From Moraxellaceae bacterium (lineage in GTDB: Bacteria > Pseudomonadota > Gammaproteobacteria > Burkholderiales > Rhodocyclaceae): a DNA stretch of 62,554 nucleotides. The notes under the pieces were generated by a model. It saw only the letters and a program-made list of their open reading frames with translations, did not search any database and had not been told where the DNA came from. The stretch's first letter is position 1. Each line of letters starts with the position of its first letter. The translations under genes were made by a program, and so were the position numbers. The stretch spans positions 1 to 62,554 of the forward strand of contig JAVHYF010000027.1 in the NCBI GenBank assembly GCA_031119205.1, given 5' to 3'. This document shows, piece after piece, positions 10,191 to 19,307 of this stretch.

Positions 10191-11198
10191 ATGGATCCGG
10201 TTCAGATCAGCTTCACCGTCATTGCGGCGCTGGTGGTACTCGCGCTCATTTTCGACTTCCTCAATGGCTTTCACGACGCCGCCAACGCCATCGCCACGGT
10301 GGTATCCACCGGCGTGCTCAAACCCACTCAGGCCGTGGCCTGGGCGGCTTTCTTCAACTTCATCGCGATCTTCGTCTTCCACCTCAGCGTGGCGGCAACG
10401 GTCGGCAAAGGCATCGTCGATCCGGCAGCGGTGGATCACATCGTGGTCTTCGGCGCACTCAGCGGTGCCATCGCCTGGAACGTCATCACCTGGTACTTCG
10501 GCATTCCGTCCAGCTCGTCGCACGCGCTGATCGGCGGCATCGTCGGCGCCACCCTGGCCAAGGCCGGCACCGAGCCGCTGATCTGGAGCGGCATCGGCAA
10601 GACGGTGGCGTTCATCATCATCTCGCCGGTGCTGGGCATGCTGCTGGGCGCACTGTTGATGCTGGCGGTGTCGTGGATCTTCTTCCACAAGCAGCCGAGC
10701 AAGATCGACCGCTGGTTCCGCCGCCTGCAACTGGTGTCGGCCGCCGCGTACAGCCTCGGCCACGGCGGCAATGATGCGCAGAAGACCATCGGCATCATCT
10801 GGCTGCTGCTGCTCTCCGGTGGTTACCTCGTGCATGGCGAGGACCTGCCGTACTGGGTGGTGGTGAGCTGCTACGTCGCCATCGGCCTGGGCACGCTGTT
10901 CGGTGGCTGGCGCATCGTCAAGACCATGGGCCAGGGCATCACCAAGCTGAAACCCGTGGGTGGTTTCTGCGCGGAAACCGGTGGTGCGATGACGCTGTTC
11001 CTCGCTTCCATCCTGGGCATTCCGGTCTCCACCACCCACACCATCACCGGCGCCATCGTCGGTGTCGGCTCCTCACACCGGGTGTCGGCGGTGAACTGGG
11101 GCCTGGCTGGCAAGATCGTATGGGCATGGGTGCTGACCATCCCGTGCAGTGCACTGATGGCTGCCATCGCATGGTGGATCGGGCATTACATCCTGTAG
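10191..11198 (+). CDS. pit: Low-affinity inorganic phosphate transporter, Pit family
   Basis: A 335-residue inner-membrane carrier that probably takes up metal-phosphate with protons. About nine to ten hydrophobic segments are visible. The Pit signature is duplicated: DFLNGFHDAANAIATVV near the N-terminus with GIPSSSSHALIGGIVG, and again GHGGNDAQKTIG with GIPVSTTHTITGAIVG in the second half. The DUF47 partner precedes it by 8 bp and a strong hairpin terminator follows. Confidence 0.95.
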   Translation: MDPVQISFTVIAALVVLALIFDFLNGFHDAANAIATVVSTGVLKPTQAVAWAAFFNFIAIFVFHLSVAATVGKGIVDPAAVDHIVVFGALSGAIAWNVITWYFGIPSSSSHALIGGIVGATLAKAGTEPLIWSGIGKTVAFIIISPVLGMLLGALLMLAVSWIFFHKQPSKIDRWFRRLQLVSAAAYSLGHGGNDAQKTIGIIWLLLLSGGYLVHGEDLPYWVVVSCYVAIGLGTLFGGWRIVKTMGQGITKLKPVGGFCAETGGAMTLFLASILGIPVSTTHTITGAIVGVGSSHRVSAVNWGLAGKIVWAWVLTIPCSALMAAIAWWIGHYIL

Positions 11199-11217
11199 CC
11201 CTGCCCGGAAGGTTTGC

Positions 11218-11254
11218 AAGGACAACGGCCCGCTTTTGCGGGCCGTTGTCCTTT
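11218..11254 (+). terminator. Terminator after pit
   Basis: A 16-bp stem (11218-11233 with 11238-11253, core GGACAACGGCCCGC) around a TTTT loop, ending in TTT. It lies 20 bp past the pit stop. Confidence 0.85.
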
Positions 11255-11297
11255 CTGGCAGCGCACGTGTGCTCACTGCACCACCGGACGCGACATG

Positions 11298-11325
11298 AAA
11301 AAGGCCCGCCAGATGGCGGGCCTTT
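11298..11325 (-). terminator. Terminator of the pectinase island
   Basis: Stem GGCGGGCCTTT/AAAGGCCCGCC with an AGAT loop. The A-run 11298-11302 gives TTTTT on the minus strand, so it ends transcription coming from the PL3 genes. Back to back with the pit terminator. Confidence 0.88.
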
Positions 11326-11349
11326 CGTTTGCTACAGACCAACACCCGA

Positions 11350-12867
11350 TCAGAAGCCGATGATGTCCGCCTGCGTCACGTCACAGGTCGCCGTGCCCCA
11401 GCCGAGGCCCAGCTCGCTGCTCTTGCCGCTGCCCTTCTCGACGCCCTTGTACTCCATGCAGATCTCGGAGCCACCAGACGTCCAGCCCTTGATGCGCAGG
11501 TTGCGGATGGTCACCTTGTCACCGTAGTTACGGTTGGCGCCAGCGATCATGCCGGCGGAACCGTTGATGGTGGTGTTGGTGATGACCGCGTTACGGGGAC
11601 CGCCGTTGTTGGTGCAGTCACCACACGAACGCCACAGCTTGCCGATGCGGCCGTAGGTCTGGAAGCCGTCGATGTAGTAGGTGCTGTTCTTCGAGTTGTG
11701 CTGGAACACCTTGTCGTCGGCCGCGTTGGCCGATCCACCGACGATGGTCAGCGATACGCCGCTGTCCTTCAGCGTGGCAGCGTCTTCGCAGACGTCTTCC
11801 CACACGGCGTTCTCGATGCGGCAGTTACCCGCCACGCAGTGGATGCCGTCAGCTGCAGCCGCGTTGATGCGCACGTTCTTGATCGTCGCGTTGTTCAGCG
11901 TGATCACCGGCTGCTGGCTTTCGCTGCCACCGGAACAGGTCGTACCGATCGTCGCGCCACCGCAATCCACCGTCGCGTTCACCAGAACATTGCCCGCCTT
12001 GCACATCTCGGCGCCACCGGCCGTGCCATACACCTGGAACTCGGTGACGTTCGGCTTGCCGGCCTGCACTGCGGGGAAGTACACGCGGACCGCCGTCGTG
12101 CTGACCAGGGAGAAGTCGTGCGACTTGTTGGCACGGATGATGGTGCCGGACGACACGGTCTGCCAGGCGCCATTCACCAGCACCTGGATTTCGTGCGTGC
12201 TCGACGGCTCGCCGCTTTCGCTCAGCACCACGCGACCCAGTGAGCGGGCCGTTGCAAAGCTGACCTGCAGCCAGGTGCCCGCCACGTTGGTGGACGACGC
12301 CCAGCGCGTGGAGAAGTTGTTGTCGATGGCAAGTGCAGCCGGCTTGGTGGAGTCATCACCGCTGGAACTGGCCGTGCCTTGTGCCGCGATGTTGGTCAGT
12401 ACCGCACCGCCACTGCTGGTGCTGGAGCCGGTGCCACTGGACGAGGAGCTGCTGCTCGACGAACCCACGCCGGAAGAGCTGGAAGAGCTCGACGAGGAAG
12501 ACGAGGACGAACTGCTGCTCGACGAGCTGGAGGAGGAACTGGAAGAAGAACTGGACGAACTGCTGGACGAGGACGAGCCGCCCGAGCTGCTGGACGAGGA
12601 GCTGACCGGGCCGCTGGGCACCGAGCACTCATTGACGCCGCCGCCGATGCGACCACCGAAGGTCGCTTCGCTGCAGACGAAGCTGCCGGCGATCTGCTTG
12701 TAGAAGAACTGGTCAGCGCGGCCGAAGGCCACGTTGGTGGTGCTGGCGACCGAGCAGGTCTTGCCTTCCGAGCACAGGGTGACATAGCCCGCAGGGCGGT
12801 TGGCCGCCCAGACGCTGCTGGCGAGAGCCGCCGCCAGCACGCCTGCGACGAGGTGTTTCGATTGCAT
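11350..12867 (-). CDS. Secreted pectate lyase PL3 with four-Cys module, poly-Ser linker and F5/8-type (CBM32-like) domain
   Basis: A 505-residue pectate lyase that should cleave polygalacturonate by beta-elimination outside the cell, normally with Ca2+. The ATG at 12867 follows GGAGAC and starts a signal peptide ending VWA (residue 21). Residues 22-82 are a four-Cys module (GYVTLCSEGKTCSV, NVAFGRADQF). Residues 85-146 are a Ser linker. Residues 150-275 are a discoidin-like domain (DNNFSTRWASS, FQVYGT). Residues 285-505 are PL3: DGIHCVAGNCRIENAVWEDV, DKVFQHNSKNS, GKLWRSCGDC. It is the only one of the three tandem PL3s with the extra binding domain and the last gene of the island. Confidence 0.92.
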   Translation of the reverse strand: MQSKHLVAGVLAAALASSVWAANRPAGYVTLCSEGKTCSVASTTNVAFGRADQFFYKQIAGSFVCSEATFGGRIGGGVNECSVPSGPVSSSSSSSGGSSSSSSSSSSSSSSSSSSSSSSSSSSSSSSSSSSSGVGSSSSSSSSSGTGSSTSSGGAVLTNIAAQGTASSSGDDSTKPAALAIDNNFSTRWASSTNVAGTWLQVSFATARSLGRVVLSESGEPSSTHEIQVLVNGAWQTVSSGTIIRANKSHDFSLVSTTAVRVYFPAVQAGKPNVTEFQVYGTAGGAEMCKAGNVLVNATVDCGGATIGTTCSGGSESQQPVITLNNATIKNVRINAAAADGIHCVAGNCRIENAVWEDVCEDAATLKDSGVSLTIVGGSANAADDKVFQHNSKNSTYYIDGFQTYGRIGKLWRSCGDCTNNGGPRNAVITNTTINGSAGMIAGANRNYGDKVTIRNLRIKGWTSGGSEICMEYKGVEKGSGKSSELGLGWGTATCDVTQADIIGF

Positions 12868-12889
12868 GTTTTGTCTCCGTCTTGTTTTG

Positions 12890-12920
12890 AAAAGGGCCGA
12901 CATGCTGTGCATGCCGGCCC
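12890..12920 (-). terminator. Hairpin with T run between the first two PL3 genes
   Basis: Arms 12894-12905 and 12909-12920 pair with one mismatch around a 3-nt loop. On the minus strand the stem is followed by TTTTC. It could partly terminate or attenuate transcription between the 12948 and 11350 genes. Confidence 0.6.
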
Positions 12921-12947
12921 CTGTACTGCATCAGGTCACGGACGTGG

Positions 12948-14033
12948 TCAGAAGCGGATCACGTCGGACGGCGAGACATCGCAGTTCGCTGTGTTCCACT
13001 CCAGACCCACTTCGCTGCTGCCACCGCTGCCCTTCTCCACGCCGATGTGGGTCAGGCAGATCTCGCCATTGCCATCCGGGAAGTTGAAGTTCTTCATGCG
13101 CAGGTTGCGGATGGTGGCCTTGTCGCCGTAGTTCTTGTTGATGCCGGCAACGACGCCGTTCGAGCCATTCATCTGCACGTTGTTCACGTTCACGTAGCGC
13201 GGACCGCCGTTGGCCGTGCAGTCACCACACGAGCGGTACAGCTTGCCGATGCGGCCGAAGGTCTGGAAGTCCTGGATGTTGATCGTGCTGTTCTTGGAGT
13301 TGTGCTGGAACACCTTGTCATTGGCTTCGTTGGCCGAGCCGCCGACGATGGTCAGCGTGACGCCGGCATCCTTCAGCGTCGCAGCGTCTTCGCACACGTC
13401 TTCCCACACCACGTTCTCGATGCGGCAGTTGCCGGCCACGCAATGGATACCGTCAGCCGCGTTCTTGTTGATGCGAACGTTGCGGATGGTGCCATTGTTC
13501 AGCGTGAAGACCGGCAGCTGGCTTTCCGAACCGCCGTTGCAGGTGGTGCCCACCGTGATGCCGCCACAATCCACCGTCGTGTTGGTGATGACGCTACCCG
13601 CCACGCAGGAGTTGGGCGGTGCATTGCCACCCGACGAGCTGCTCGACGAGGAGGAGCTGGAAGAAGAGCTGGACGAGGAACTGGATGACGAGCTGGAGCT
13701 GCTGGAGGAGCTGCTGCTCGACGAACCCGTGCCCGACGACGAGCTGCTCGACGAGGAGCTGGAACTGCTCGACGACGTGCCGGAAGGCGCCGAGCACTCA
13801 TTCACACCGCCGCTCACGCGCGGGCCGAAGGTCGCTTCGTTGCAGGTGAAGCTGCCGGTGATGACCTTGTAGGTGAACTTGTCGGCGCGGCCGAAGGCGA
13901 CATTGGTAGCCGTCGCGACGGAACAGGTCTGGTTCTCCTTGCAGATGGTCACGTAGCCCGCCGGGCGGTTGGCGGCAGAAGCCAGGCCGGTTGCGGCCAG
14001 CAGTGCGCTGGCGATCAGCAGTTTTGCTTTCAT
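12948..14033 (-). CDS. Secreted pectate lyase PL3 with four-Cys module and poly-Ser linker
   Basis: A 361-residue exported lyase. The signal peptide ends LASA (residue 20). Residues 21-80 are the four-Cys module (GYVTICKENQTCSV, NVAFGRADKF, GSFTCNEATFG, GVNECS). Residues 83-133 are a Ser linker with one GTG break. Residues 138-361 are the PL3 catalytic domain: DGIHCVAGNC, VVWEDVCEDAATLKD, DKVFQHNSKNS, GKLYRSCGDC, and the RNLRMKNF strand. The ATG lies 10 nt after GGAG. It is closely related to its two neighbours, pointing to local duplication followed by divergence. Confidence 0.93.
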   Translation of the reverse strand: MKAKLLIASALLAATGLASAANRPAGYVTICKENQTCSVATATNVAFGRADKFTYKVITGSFTCNEATFGPRVSGGVNECSAPSGTSSSSSSSSSSSSSSGTGSSSSSSSSSSSSSSSSSSSSSSSSSSSSSSSGGNAPPNSCVAGSVITNTTVDCGGITVGTTCNGGSESQLPVFTLNNGTIRNVRINKNAADGIHCVAGNCRIENVVWEDVCEDAATLKDAGVTLTIVGGSANEANDKVFQHNSKNSTINIQDFQTFGRIGKLYRSCGDCTANGGPRYVNVNNVQMNGSNGVVAGINKNYGDKATIRNLRMKNFNFPDGNGEICLTHIGVEKGSGGSSEVGLEWNTANCDVSPSDVIRF

Positions 14034-14117
14034 TTGGTTTTGTCTCCGTTGGTTCTGGTTATGCCCGCACCGCCCGGAGGCGACGCGGGGTGTTTCATAC
14101 CTGGATCACAGTGACGA

Positions 14118-15227
14118 TCAGAAGGCCGTCACGTCACTCGGGCTGACATCGCAATACGCGGTGTTGAAGAACTCGCCGTACTTCTCGGTGGAGCCCTCAC
14201 CCTTCGAGACGCCACGCCACTCTTCGCAGATGCGCGGCTTGGTCGTCGTCGCGGTCGGACGGGTCAGGCCCTTGATCTTCAGGTTCCGGATCGTGGCCTT
14301 GTCGCCATAGTTGCGGTTCACGCCCACCACGGTGCTGCTGATGCTGCCGTTCACAGTCACGTTGTTGATGTTCACGTAACGCGGGCCGCCGTTGTTGGAG
14401 CAGTCGCCGCAGGAGCGGTACAGCTTGCCGACCTTGCCGTAGAGCTGGAAGTTCTCGATCACGAAGGTGCTGTTCTTGGCGTTGTGCTGGAACACCTTGT
14501 CCTGCGCTTCGGTCGCCGAACCGCCGGAAATCGTGAAGGTGACACCTGCATCCTTCAGCGTCGCCGCGTCTTCGCAGACGGCTTCCCACACCACGTTCTC
14601 GGCACGGCAGTTGCCGCTCACGCAGTGGATGCCGTCAGCCGCAGAGGCGTTGATGCGCAGGTTCTTCACCGTGCCGCCCGCCAGCGTCAGCACCGGCAGC
14701 TGACCTTCGCTGCCACCGCCGCAAGTGGTGCCCAGGGTCTTGCCGCCGCAGTCGACCACGCCAGTGATGGTGGCGCCGGCTTCGCAGACATTCACCAGGC
14801 CACCGCCCGAGGAGCTGCTCGACGAGGAGGACGAAGAAGACGAGCTGCTGGAAGAGGAAGAAGAGCTGGAACTGGAGGAGCTGCTGCTCGACGAGGAGCT
14901 GGACGAAGAGCTGGAACTGCTCGACGAGGAAGACGAAGAAGACGAGCTCGACGAACTGCTGGAAGAACTACCCGTGGGCACGGAACACTCGTTCACGCCG
15001 CCGGAAGTCTTGCCACCGAAGGTCGCTTCGTTGCAGACAAAGCTGCCGACGAGCACCTTGTAGAAGAACTTGTCGGCACGACCGAAAGCGACATTGGTCG
15101 AACTTGCCACGGAGCAGGTCTGACCTTCCTTGCAGATGGTCACGTAACCGCTGGGGCGGTTGGCCGCGAACACGGTGCTGGCCAGGGATGCGGCGACGAC
15201 GCTCGCCACCAGATACTTCATCTTCAT
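14118..15227 (-). CDS. Secreted pectate lyase PL3 with four-Cys module and long poly-Ser linker
   Basis: A 369-residue exported lyase. The ATG at 15227 follows AGGAGACACAGC and starts a signal peptide ending VFA (residue 21); the frame is open upstream to 15353 but without a signal sequence. The four-Cys module is at 22-82 (GYVTICKEGQTCSV, NVAFGRADKFFYK). A Ser linker of more than 50 residues is at 86-140. PL3 domain at 142-369: DGIHCVSGNCRAENVVWEAV, DKVFQHNAKNS, GKLYRSCGDC. At the usual WEDV position this copy has WEAV, replacing an Asp that is conserved in the other two; its activity or Ca2+ dependence may differ. Confidence 0.92.
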   Translation of the reverse strand: MKMKYLVASVVAASLASTVFAANRPSGYVTICKEGQTCSVASSTNVAFGRADKFFYKVLVGSFVCNEATFGGKTSGGVNECSVPTGSSSSSSSSSSSSSSSSSSSSSSSSSSSSSSSSSSSSSSSSSSSSSSSSSSSSSSGGGLVNVCEAGATITGVVDCGGKTLGTTCGGGSEGQLPVLTLAGGTVKNLRINASAADGIHCVSGNCRAENVVWEAVCEDAATLKDAGVTFTISGGSATEAQDKVFQHNAKNSTFVIENFQLYGKVGKLYRSCGDCSNNGGPRYVNINNVTVNGSISSTVVGVNRNYGDKATIRNLKIKGLTRPTATTTKPRICEEWRGVSKGEGSTEKYGEFFNTAYCDVSPSDVTAF

Positions 15228-15291
15228 GCTGTGTCTCCTGTTTATTGGTTTGTGCCACCGCCTGCTGCACGGAGGATGGCGCTCCGTCGAA

Positions 15292-15324
15292 GGGAGACGT
15301 GCAGGCCCAGACTGCACGTCTCCC
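15292..15324 (-). other. 13-bp perfect hairpin between CE8 and PL3 genes
   Basis: GGGAGACGTGCAG (15292-15304) and its exact complement (15312-15324) around a 7-nt loop, with no T tract. Probably a processing or stabilising element in the island transcript. Confidence 0.5.
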
Positions 15325-15407
15325 GTTGCTGCGACTTCAGGCAGCCACGTCACCGCCCATACGCACGGTGCCGTCGCCGCCTCGTTGCTTGCTGGCTGTG
15401 TGCCTGC

Positions 15408-16928
15408 TTATTGCGCGGCACCCGGCCCGGTGTTGCGGTACTCCGCCAGGTACGGGTTCTCGGCCGTACCCACCTGCACGGGGTTGCTGCTGCTCCAGTC
15501 AGACCAGGGCGGATCCTTGATCTCGCCACCGATGTAGGACTCGCGCACGATCATCTTGCCCAGCGTGCCGCCGTTGCTGGACGACTCCGGCCACTGGCGT
15601 GCGAAGGACACCGAGCGCTGACCTGCATCGACCGTGATCGTGCTGCGCGTGACGAGGAAGCCGTACGGATGCTGCGCGTTGGTGCTCGGCGCGCCGATCG
15701 TGCTGGTCTGCTTACGCACACGGGTGAAGTGGATGCGGCTGTTGTCGAACACCGCGACACCACGACCGAAGATGAAATCGGTATCACCCTCGACATAGGC
15801 ATCGTTGAAGTAGCTGCGCGAGATGACATCCAGCGACGGCGACTTCACATACAGCGTGTCCTGGTTGGCCAGCACGCGCACTTTGGTGAAGAGGGCGCGG
15901 TCACCTTCCAGCATCAGCGCAACGGCCTGCGTTTCGCCATTGGCGGACTCGTCCCAGCTGTTGATGAAGCTGAGGTTGGTCGCCTCGAAGTTGTTGGCCT
16001 TGATGACGGTGGTGGACGAACAGGTGGTGCCGATGCTGCCGGACTTGCTGGCGCAGGCGTCGTACACCGACTTGATGGCGGCCGGCGTGCTGCTGTTGTA
16101 CACCGCGCCACCCGGGTTCACCAATGCCGCGAACCGCGGGCCGGTCGTCTTGGCGCCCGTGCGATGGCCGATGACCACTTGCGTCGGATCGCTGCCACCA
16201 CCGTACAGCGTGATGGTGGTGCCCAGCGGCACGATGACCAGCTCTTCATAGTTACCCGGCTGCACCTTGATGTACTGGCGGGTCGTCACGCCACTGGCCG
16301 CCGCTGCGGTCACTGCAGCCTGCACGCTGGTATGCGTGCCACCACCGGTCTTGCTGACGGTGTAGTTCGGATTGGCGGGCATCTGCACGACGGTGCTACG
16401 CGGATCCCAGTTGTCCGTCACCAGCGAGCCCAGCGTGCCGCCCTTGGCGAGGAATTGCGGCACGTCGTAGCGTGCCGCCACGGTGTCGCTCAACTGGATG
16501 CGCTGTGCGCCACCGCCGTTGGACGAGGAGGATGACGAACTCGACGAAGAGCTGGAGCTGGACGAGCTCGAGGAACTCGAACTCGACGAACTGGACGACG
16601 AGCTTGAGGAAGAAGAGCTGGAGGAGGAGCTCGACGACGAACCCGTGCCCGAGCTGCTGGACGACGAGCCACTGCTACCCGGCGCCGAACACTCGTTGAC
16701 GCCGCCGGCGGTACGACCGCCGAAGGTTGCTTCGTTACACACGAAGCTGCCGGTCAGCTGCTTGTAGAAAAACTTGTCAGCGCGGCCGAAGGCCACGTTG
16801 GTCAGGGTTGAAACCGAGCACGTCTTGTTCTCGGAACAGATGGTCACGTAACCGGCTGGCCGGTTGGCTGCACTTGCGCTGCCGATCAGCGCGAGGGCAG
16901 CAAGGCCCCACACATACTTCGCCTGCAT
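15408..16928 (-). CDS. Secreted pectin methylesterase CE8 with four-Cys module and poly-Ser linker
   Basis: A 506-residue exported esterase that removes methyl groups from homogalacturonan, preparing it for the PL3 lyases next door. The signal peptide ends SASA (residue 20). The four-Cys module is at 21-80 (GYVTICSENKTCSV, NVAFGRADKFFYK). The Ser linker is at 83-135. The CE8 domain (about 140-506) shows KVQPGNYEE, GETQAVALMLEGD (conserved Gln), NQDTLYV and EGDTDFIFGRG with the catalytic Asp. The late LGRPW block is degenerate (SFARQWPES), as in some PemB-like esterases. It is the first long gene of the island; SD GGAGAC lies 9 nt upstream. Confidence 0.94.
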   Translation of the reverse strand: MQAKYVWGLAALALIGSASAANRPAGYVTICSENKTCSVSTLTNVAFGRADKFFYKQLTGSFVCNEATFGGRTAGGVNECSAPGSSGSSSSSSGTGSSSSSSSSSSSSSSSSSSSSSSSSSSSSSSSSSSSSSSSSNGGGAQRIQLSDTVAARYDVPQFLAKGGTLGSLVTDNWDPRSTVVQMPANPNYTVSKTGGGTHTSVQAAVTAAAASGVTTRQYIKVQPGNYEELVIVPLGTTITLYGGGSDPTQVVIGHRTGAKTTGPRFAALVNPGGAVYNSSTPAAIKSVYDACASKSGSIGTTCSSTTVIKANNFEATNLSFINSWDESANGETQAVALMLEGDRALFTKVRVLANQDTLYVKSPSLDVISRSYFNDAYVEGDTDFIFGRGVAVFDNSRIHFTRVRKQTSTIGAPSTNAQHPYGFLVTRSTITVDAGQRSVSFARQWPESSSNGGTLGKMIVRESYIGGEIKDPPWSDWSSSNPVQVGTAENPYLAEYRNTGPGAAQ

Positions 16929-17170
16929 GTCTCTTGTCTCCTTGATTCGGGTTGTGCGACGCGGATGCCGGAGGTCTTTGCCACCATGCTTTGGTCATCT
17001 CCGCGTCCGGGACTGCTGGCTCCGGTACGGTACTGCTCCATCCACGATGCGGATGGTCTGCTGCGCTCTGGAAGCCACCCGTTGCTCAAGCGGATGGCGG
17101 AAATCGGGGCACGATCACCTCACACGGCAATGCCCTCGCATGCCGGATGGATGCGTGCGCTGGACGTGCG

Positions 17171-17257
17171 TCAGCGACGCGCGCGCAGCTGCAATGGAAG
17201 CGGGAAGAGAAACGCCGCCGCCCAGGAGGGGCGCGGCTGATGGATGCTGCGTGTCAT
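17171..17257 (-). CDS. Possible 28-codon leader ORF upstream of the CE8 gene
   Basis: A short frame with ATG at 17257 preceded by AGGAGACAAAC, the same ribosome-binding sequence used by the secreted enzymes of this island. It encodes a Pro/Arg-rich peptide with a hydrophobic middle (SWAAAFLFPLPLQL) and stops at 17171. No family is recognised. It could be a leader peptide, the remnant of a lost signal-peptide gene, or chance; only the ribosome-binding site supports translation. Confidence 0.3.
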   Translation of the reverse strand: MTRSIHQPRPSWAAAFLFPLPLQLRARR

Positions 17258-17384
17258 GTTTGTCTCCTGCTCTTATAGGTATGACTGCTTGCTACATGCA
17301 CTGCCACGGCTGCCGTTGCGGCCGACATCATCGCAAATGCCCTCTGTGCGGGGCCTTCGGCGTGTGTAAGTTAGCACTTCCGCC

Positions 17385-17395
17385 CATACAAGCAA
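17385..17395 (-). promoter_or_regulatory. Candidate operator shared with the ABC-importer promoter
   Basis: CATACAAGCAA occurs identically at 23535-23545, in the same orientation relative to the gene it precedes. On the minus strand it reads TTGCTTGTATG. It is 128 bp upstream of the possible leader ORF and 457 bp upstream of the CE8 gene. Confidence 0.4.
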
Positions 17396-17436
17396 GCTGC
17401 ATTGCAGTAAGACAAAGAGCGGATCGGGTTGTAAAA

Positions 17437-17467
17437 AAGCGCCAACCTGTCTTACAGGTTGGCGCTT
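17437..17467 (-). terminator. Second terminator of the ABC-importer operon
   Basis: A 14-bp perfect stem (17437-17450 with 17454-17467, AAGCGCCAACCTGT and its complement). The A-run at 17433-17438 gives a T tract on the minus strand. Confidence 0.85.
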
Positions 17468-17488
17468 GCAGGAAAGCTCGGCACAAAC

Positions 17489-17515
17489 AAAAAGCGCGGC
17501 CGGAGCCGCGCTTTT
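17489..17515 (-). terminator. First terminator of the ABC-importer operon
   Basis: Stem AAAAGCGCGGC/GCCGCGCTTTT around CGGA, 17 bp past the stop of the ATPase gene, with TTTTT on the minus strand. It is in tandem with the hairpin at 17437-17467. Confidence 0.88.
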
Positions 17516-17531
17516 CTGGTGCTGCCAGGGC

Positions 17532-19295
17532 TCAGGCGACAGCCTTGCCCGGCGCAGCATCCGCCACGTAACGGTGACGATTGACGATGCGCTTGTCGCG
17601 CGGGTGGGTACCCGGCACGGCAGAGATCAGCGCCTTGGTGTAAGGGTGCTCAGGCGTCGAGCAGATGAGGCCAGCCTCACCGGTTTCGACGATCTGACCC
17701 TTGTACATCACGGCCACGCGGTCACAGAAGTAACGGATCACGCCGATGTCGTGGCTGATGAGGATATAGGACAGGCCCAGCTTCTCCTGCAGATCCAGCA
17801 TCAGGTCGAGCACTTGCGAACGCAGCGTCACGTCCAGCGCCGAGGTCGCTTCGTCAGCGATGATCAGGCGCGGATTCAGTGCCAGCGAACGGGCGATGCC
17901 GATACGCTGACGCTGACCACCCGAGAAGGCGTGCGGATAACGTTCCATCGCAGCGGACGGAATGCCCACGGTTTCCAGCAGCTTGCCGACGCGCTCGCGC
18001 AGCTCCTTGCCGGACGCCAGACCGCTGACCAGCAGCGGCTCGCCAACGATCTGACCGATCGTCATGCGCGGGTTCAGCGAGGCGAACGGATCCTGGAACA
18101 CCATGCGGATCTCGCGGTGCACCTGGCGCAGCTCGCTCTTGCCGGCCTTGGCCAGATCGGAGATGTTGCCGTTGCTCTTCTTGAACAGGATCTCGCCCGA
18201 GGTCGGTTCCAGCACGCGGATCAGGCAGTTGCCCATCGTCGTCTTGCCGGAGCCCGACTCACCCACGATACCCAGGTTCTCGCCCTCGTACAGATCGAGC
18301 GAGACGTTGTCCAGCGCCTTGAACGGATCGCTGGCCTTACCCAGGAAGCTCTTGCGCGACGGGTAGATCTTGGAGACGTTGCGGACTTCCAGCAGCTTCT
18401 TGTCGGTGATGGTGGACTTGCGCGCCTTGCGGGCGGAAGTCTCCAGCTTGCGCACCGAGTCGATCAGCTCCTTGGTGTAGTCGTGCTGCGCCGTGTAGAA
18501 GATCTGCTCGGCCGGTCCGAACTCCAGCATCTTGCCGTTCTTCATCACGCCGATCTCGTCGGCGATCTCGGCCACCACGCCCATGTCGTGGGTGATGAAC
18601 AGCACGGACATGCCGTAGGCCTGCTGCAGTTCCTTGATCAGCGCCAGGATTTCGGCCTGGGTGGTCACGTCCAGCGCAGTGGTCGGCTCGTCGGCGATCA
18701 GGATCTTCGGGTTGCAAGCCAGCGCCATGGCGATCATGGCGCGCTGACGCATACCGCCCGAGTACTCGAACGTGTACTTGTCGATGGCCACCGCCGGGTT
18801 CGGGATTTCCACGCGACGCAGCAGCTCGATGGAGCGTGCGCGCGCTTCTTCCTTGTCGACGTTCTGGTGCAGCAGGATGGCTTCGGAGATCTGGCTACCG
18901 ATCGTGTGGATCGGTGACAGCGAGGTCATCGGCTCCTGGAAGATCATCGCGATCTCGTGGCCACGGATGCTGCGGATCTGCTTGCTGCGCGGATGCAGTT
19001 GCGCCAGGTCGAGCGGCTGACCGCTCTTCACCTGTTGGTCGCCCCAGTACAGGATCTCGCCACCGTAGATCTTGCCCGGGTAGTCGACGATCTGCAGGAT
19101 CGAGCGAGCGGTCACGGACTTGCCGGAACCGGACTCACCCACGATACAGAGCGTCTTGCCACGCTGCAGCTTGAAGCTGATGTCGTCGACTGCGCGGACC
19201 GCCTTGTCGTCATCGCCGAAGTGCGTCTTCAGGTTGCGGACATCAAGAATGACGTCGCCAGCACCGCGGGAGTTGGTATTCACGTTATCTGCCAT
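17532..19295 (-). CDS. ABC transporter ATPase with two nucleotide-binding domains (OppDF/YejF type)
   Basis: A 587-residue cytosolic protein powering the importer encoded upstream, with two fused ABC ATPases. Domain 1 has Walker [12 protein letters not shown] (about residue 55), signature YSGGMRQR and Walker [13 protein letters not shown]. Domain 2 has Walker [13 protein letters not shown] (about 348), signature FSGGQRQR and Walker [13 protein letters not shown]. Each domain ends with the oligopeptide-type extension ([13 protein letters not shown] in the second). It follows the permease gene by 12 bp. The fused layout matches YejF and GsiA, so the operon needs no separate OppD and OppF. Confidence 0.95.
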   Translation of the reverse strand: MADNVNTNSRGAGDVILDVRNLKTHFGDDDKAVRAVDDISFKLQRGKTLCIVGESGSGKSVTARSILQIVDYPGKIYGGEILYWGDQQVKSGQPLDLAQLHPRSKQIRSIRGHEIAMIFQEPMTSLSPIHTIGSQISEAILLHQNVDKEEARARSIELLRRVEIPNPAVAIDKYTFEYSGGMRQRAMIAMALACNPKILIADEPTTALDVTTQAEILALIKELQQAYGMSVLFITHDMGVVAEIADEIGVMKNGKMLEFGPAEQIFYTAQHDYTKELIDSVRKLETSARKARKSTITDKKLLEVRNVSKIYPSRKSFLGKASDPFKALDNVSLDLYEGENLGIVGESGSGKTTMGNCLIRVLEPTSGEILFKKSNGNISDLAKAGKSELRQVHREIRMVFQDPFASLNPRMTIGQIVGEPLLVSGLASGKELRERVGKLLETVGIPSAAMERYPHAFSGGQRQRIGIARSLALNPRLIIADEATSALDVTLRSQVLDLMLDLQEKLGLSYILISHDIGVIRYFCDRVAVMYKGQIVETGEAGLICSTPEHPYTKALISAVPGTHPRDKRIVNRHRYVADAAPGKAVA

Positions 19296-19307
19296 GTCAG
19301 TACCACA

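Larger units (their letters stand above)
16929..17436. other. Upstream region of the pectinase island
   Basis: About 500 bp between the CE8 start and the ABC-importer terminators. It holds the possible leader ORF (17171-17257) and a CATACAAGCAA motif (17385-17395). No other gene is supported. The island promoter is probably between 17260 and 17430 on the minus strand. Confidence 0.5.

Noticed and set aside
11681-12703. Long plus-strand frame rich in Glu and Asp opposite the PL3-CBM32 gene (similar frames at 13210-13872, 14725-15063, 16483-16767, 55079-55342, 57187-57498, 59190-59405)
   Set aside because: The acidic runs are simply the complement of serine codons in the real poly-Ser linkers on the minus strand.
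11350-16928. Pectinase island as a mobile element insertion
   Set aside because: No transposase, integrase, target-site duplication or tRNA-end repeat flanks it; the single tRNA in the window is 8 kb away with housekeeping genes between.
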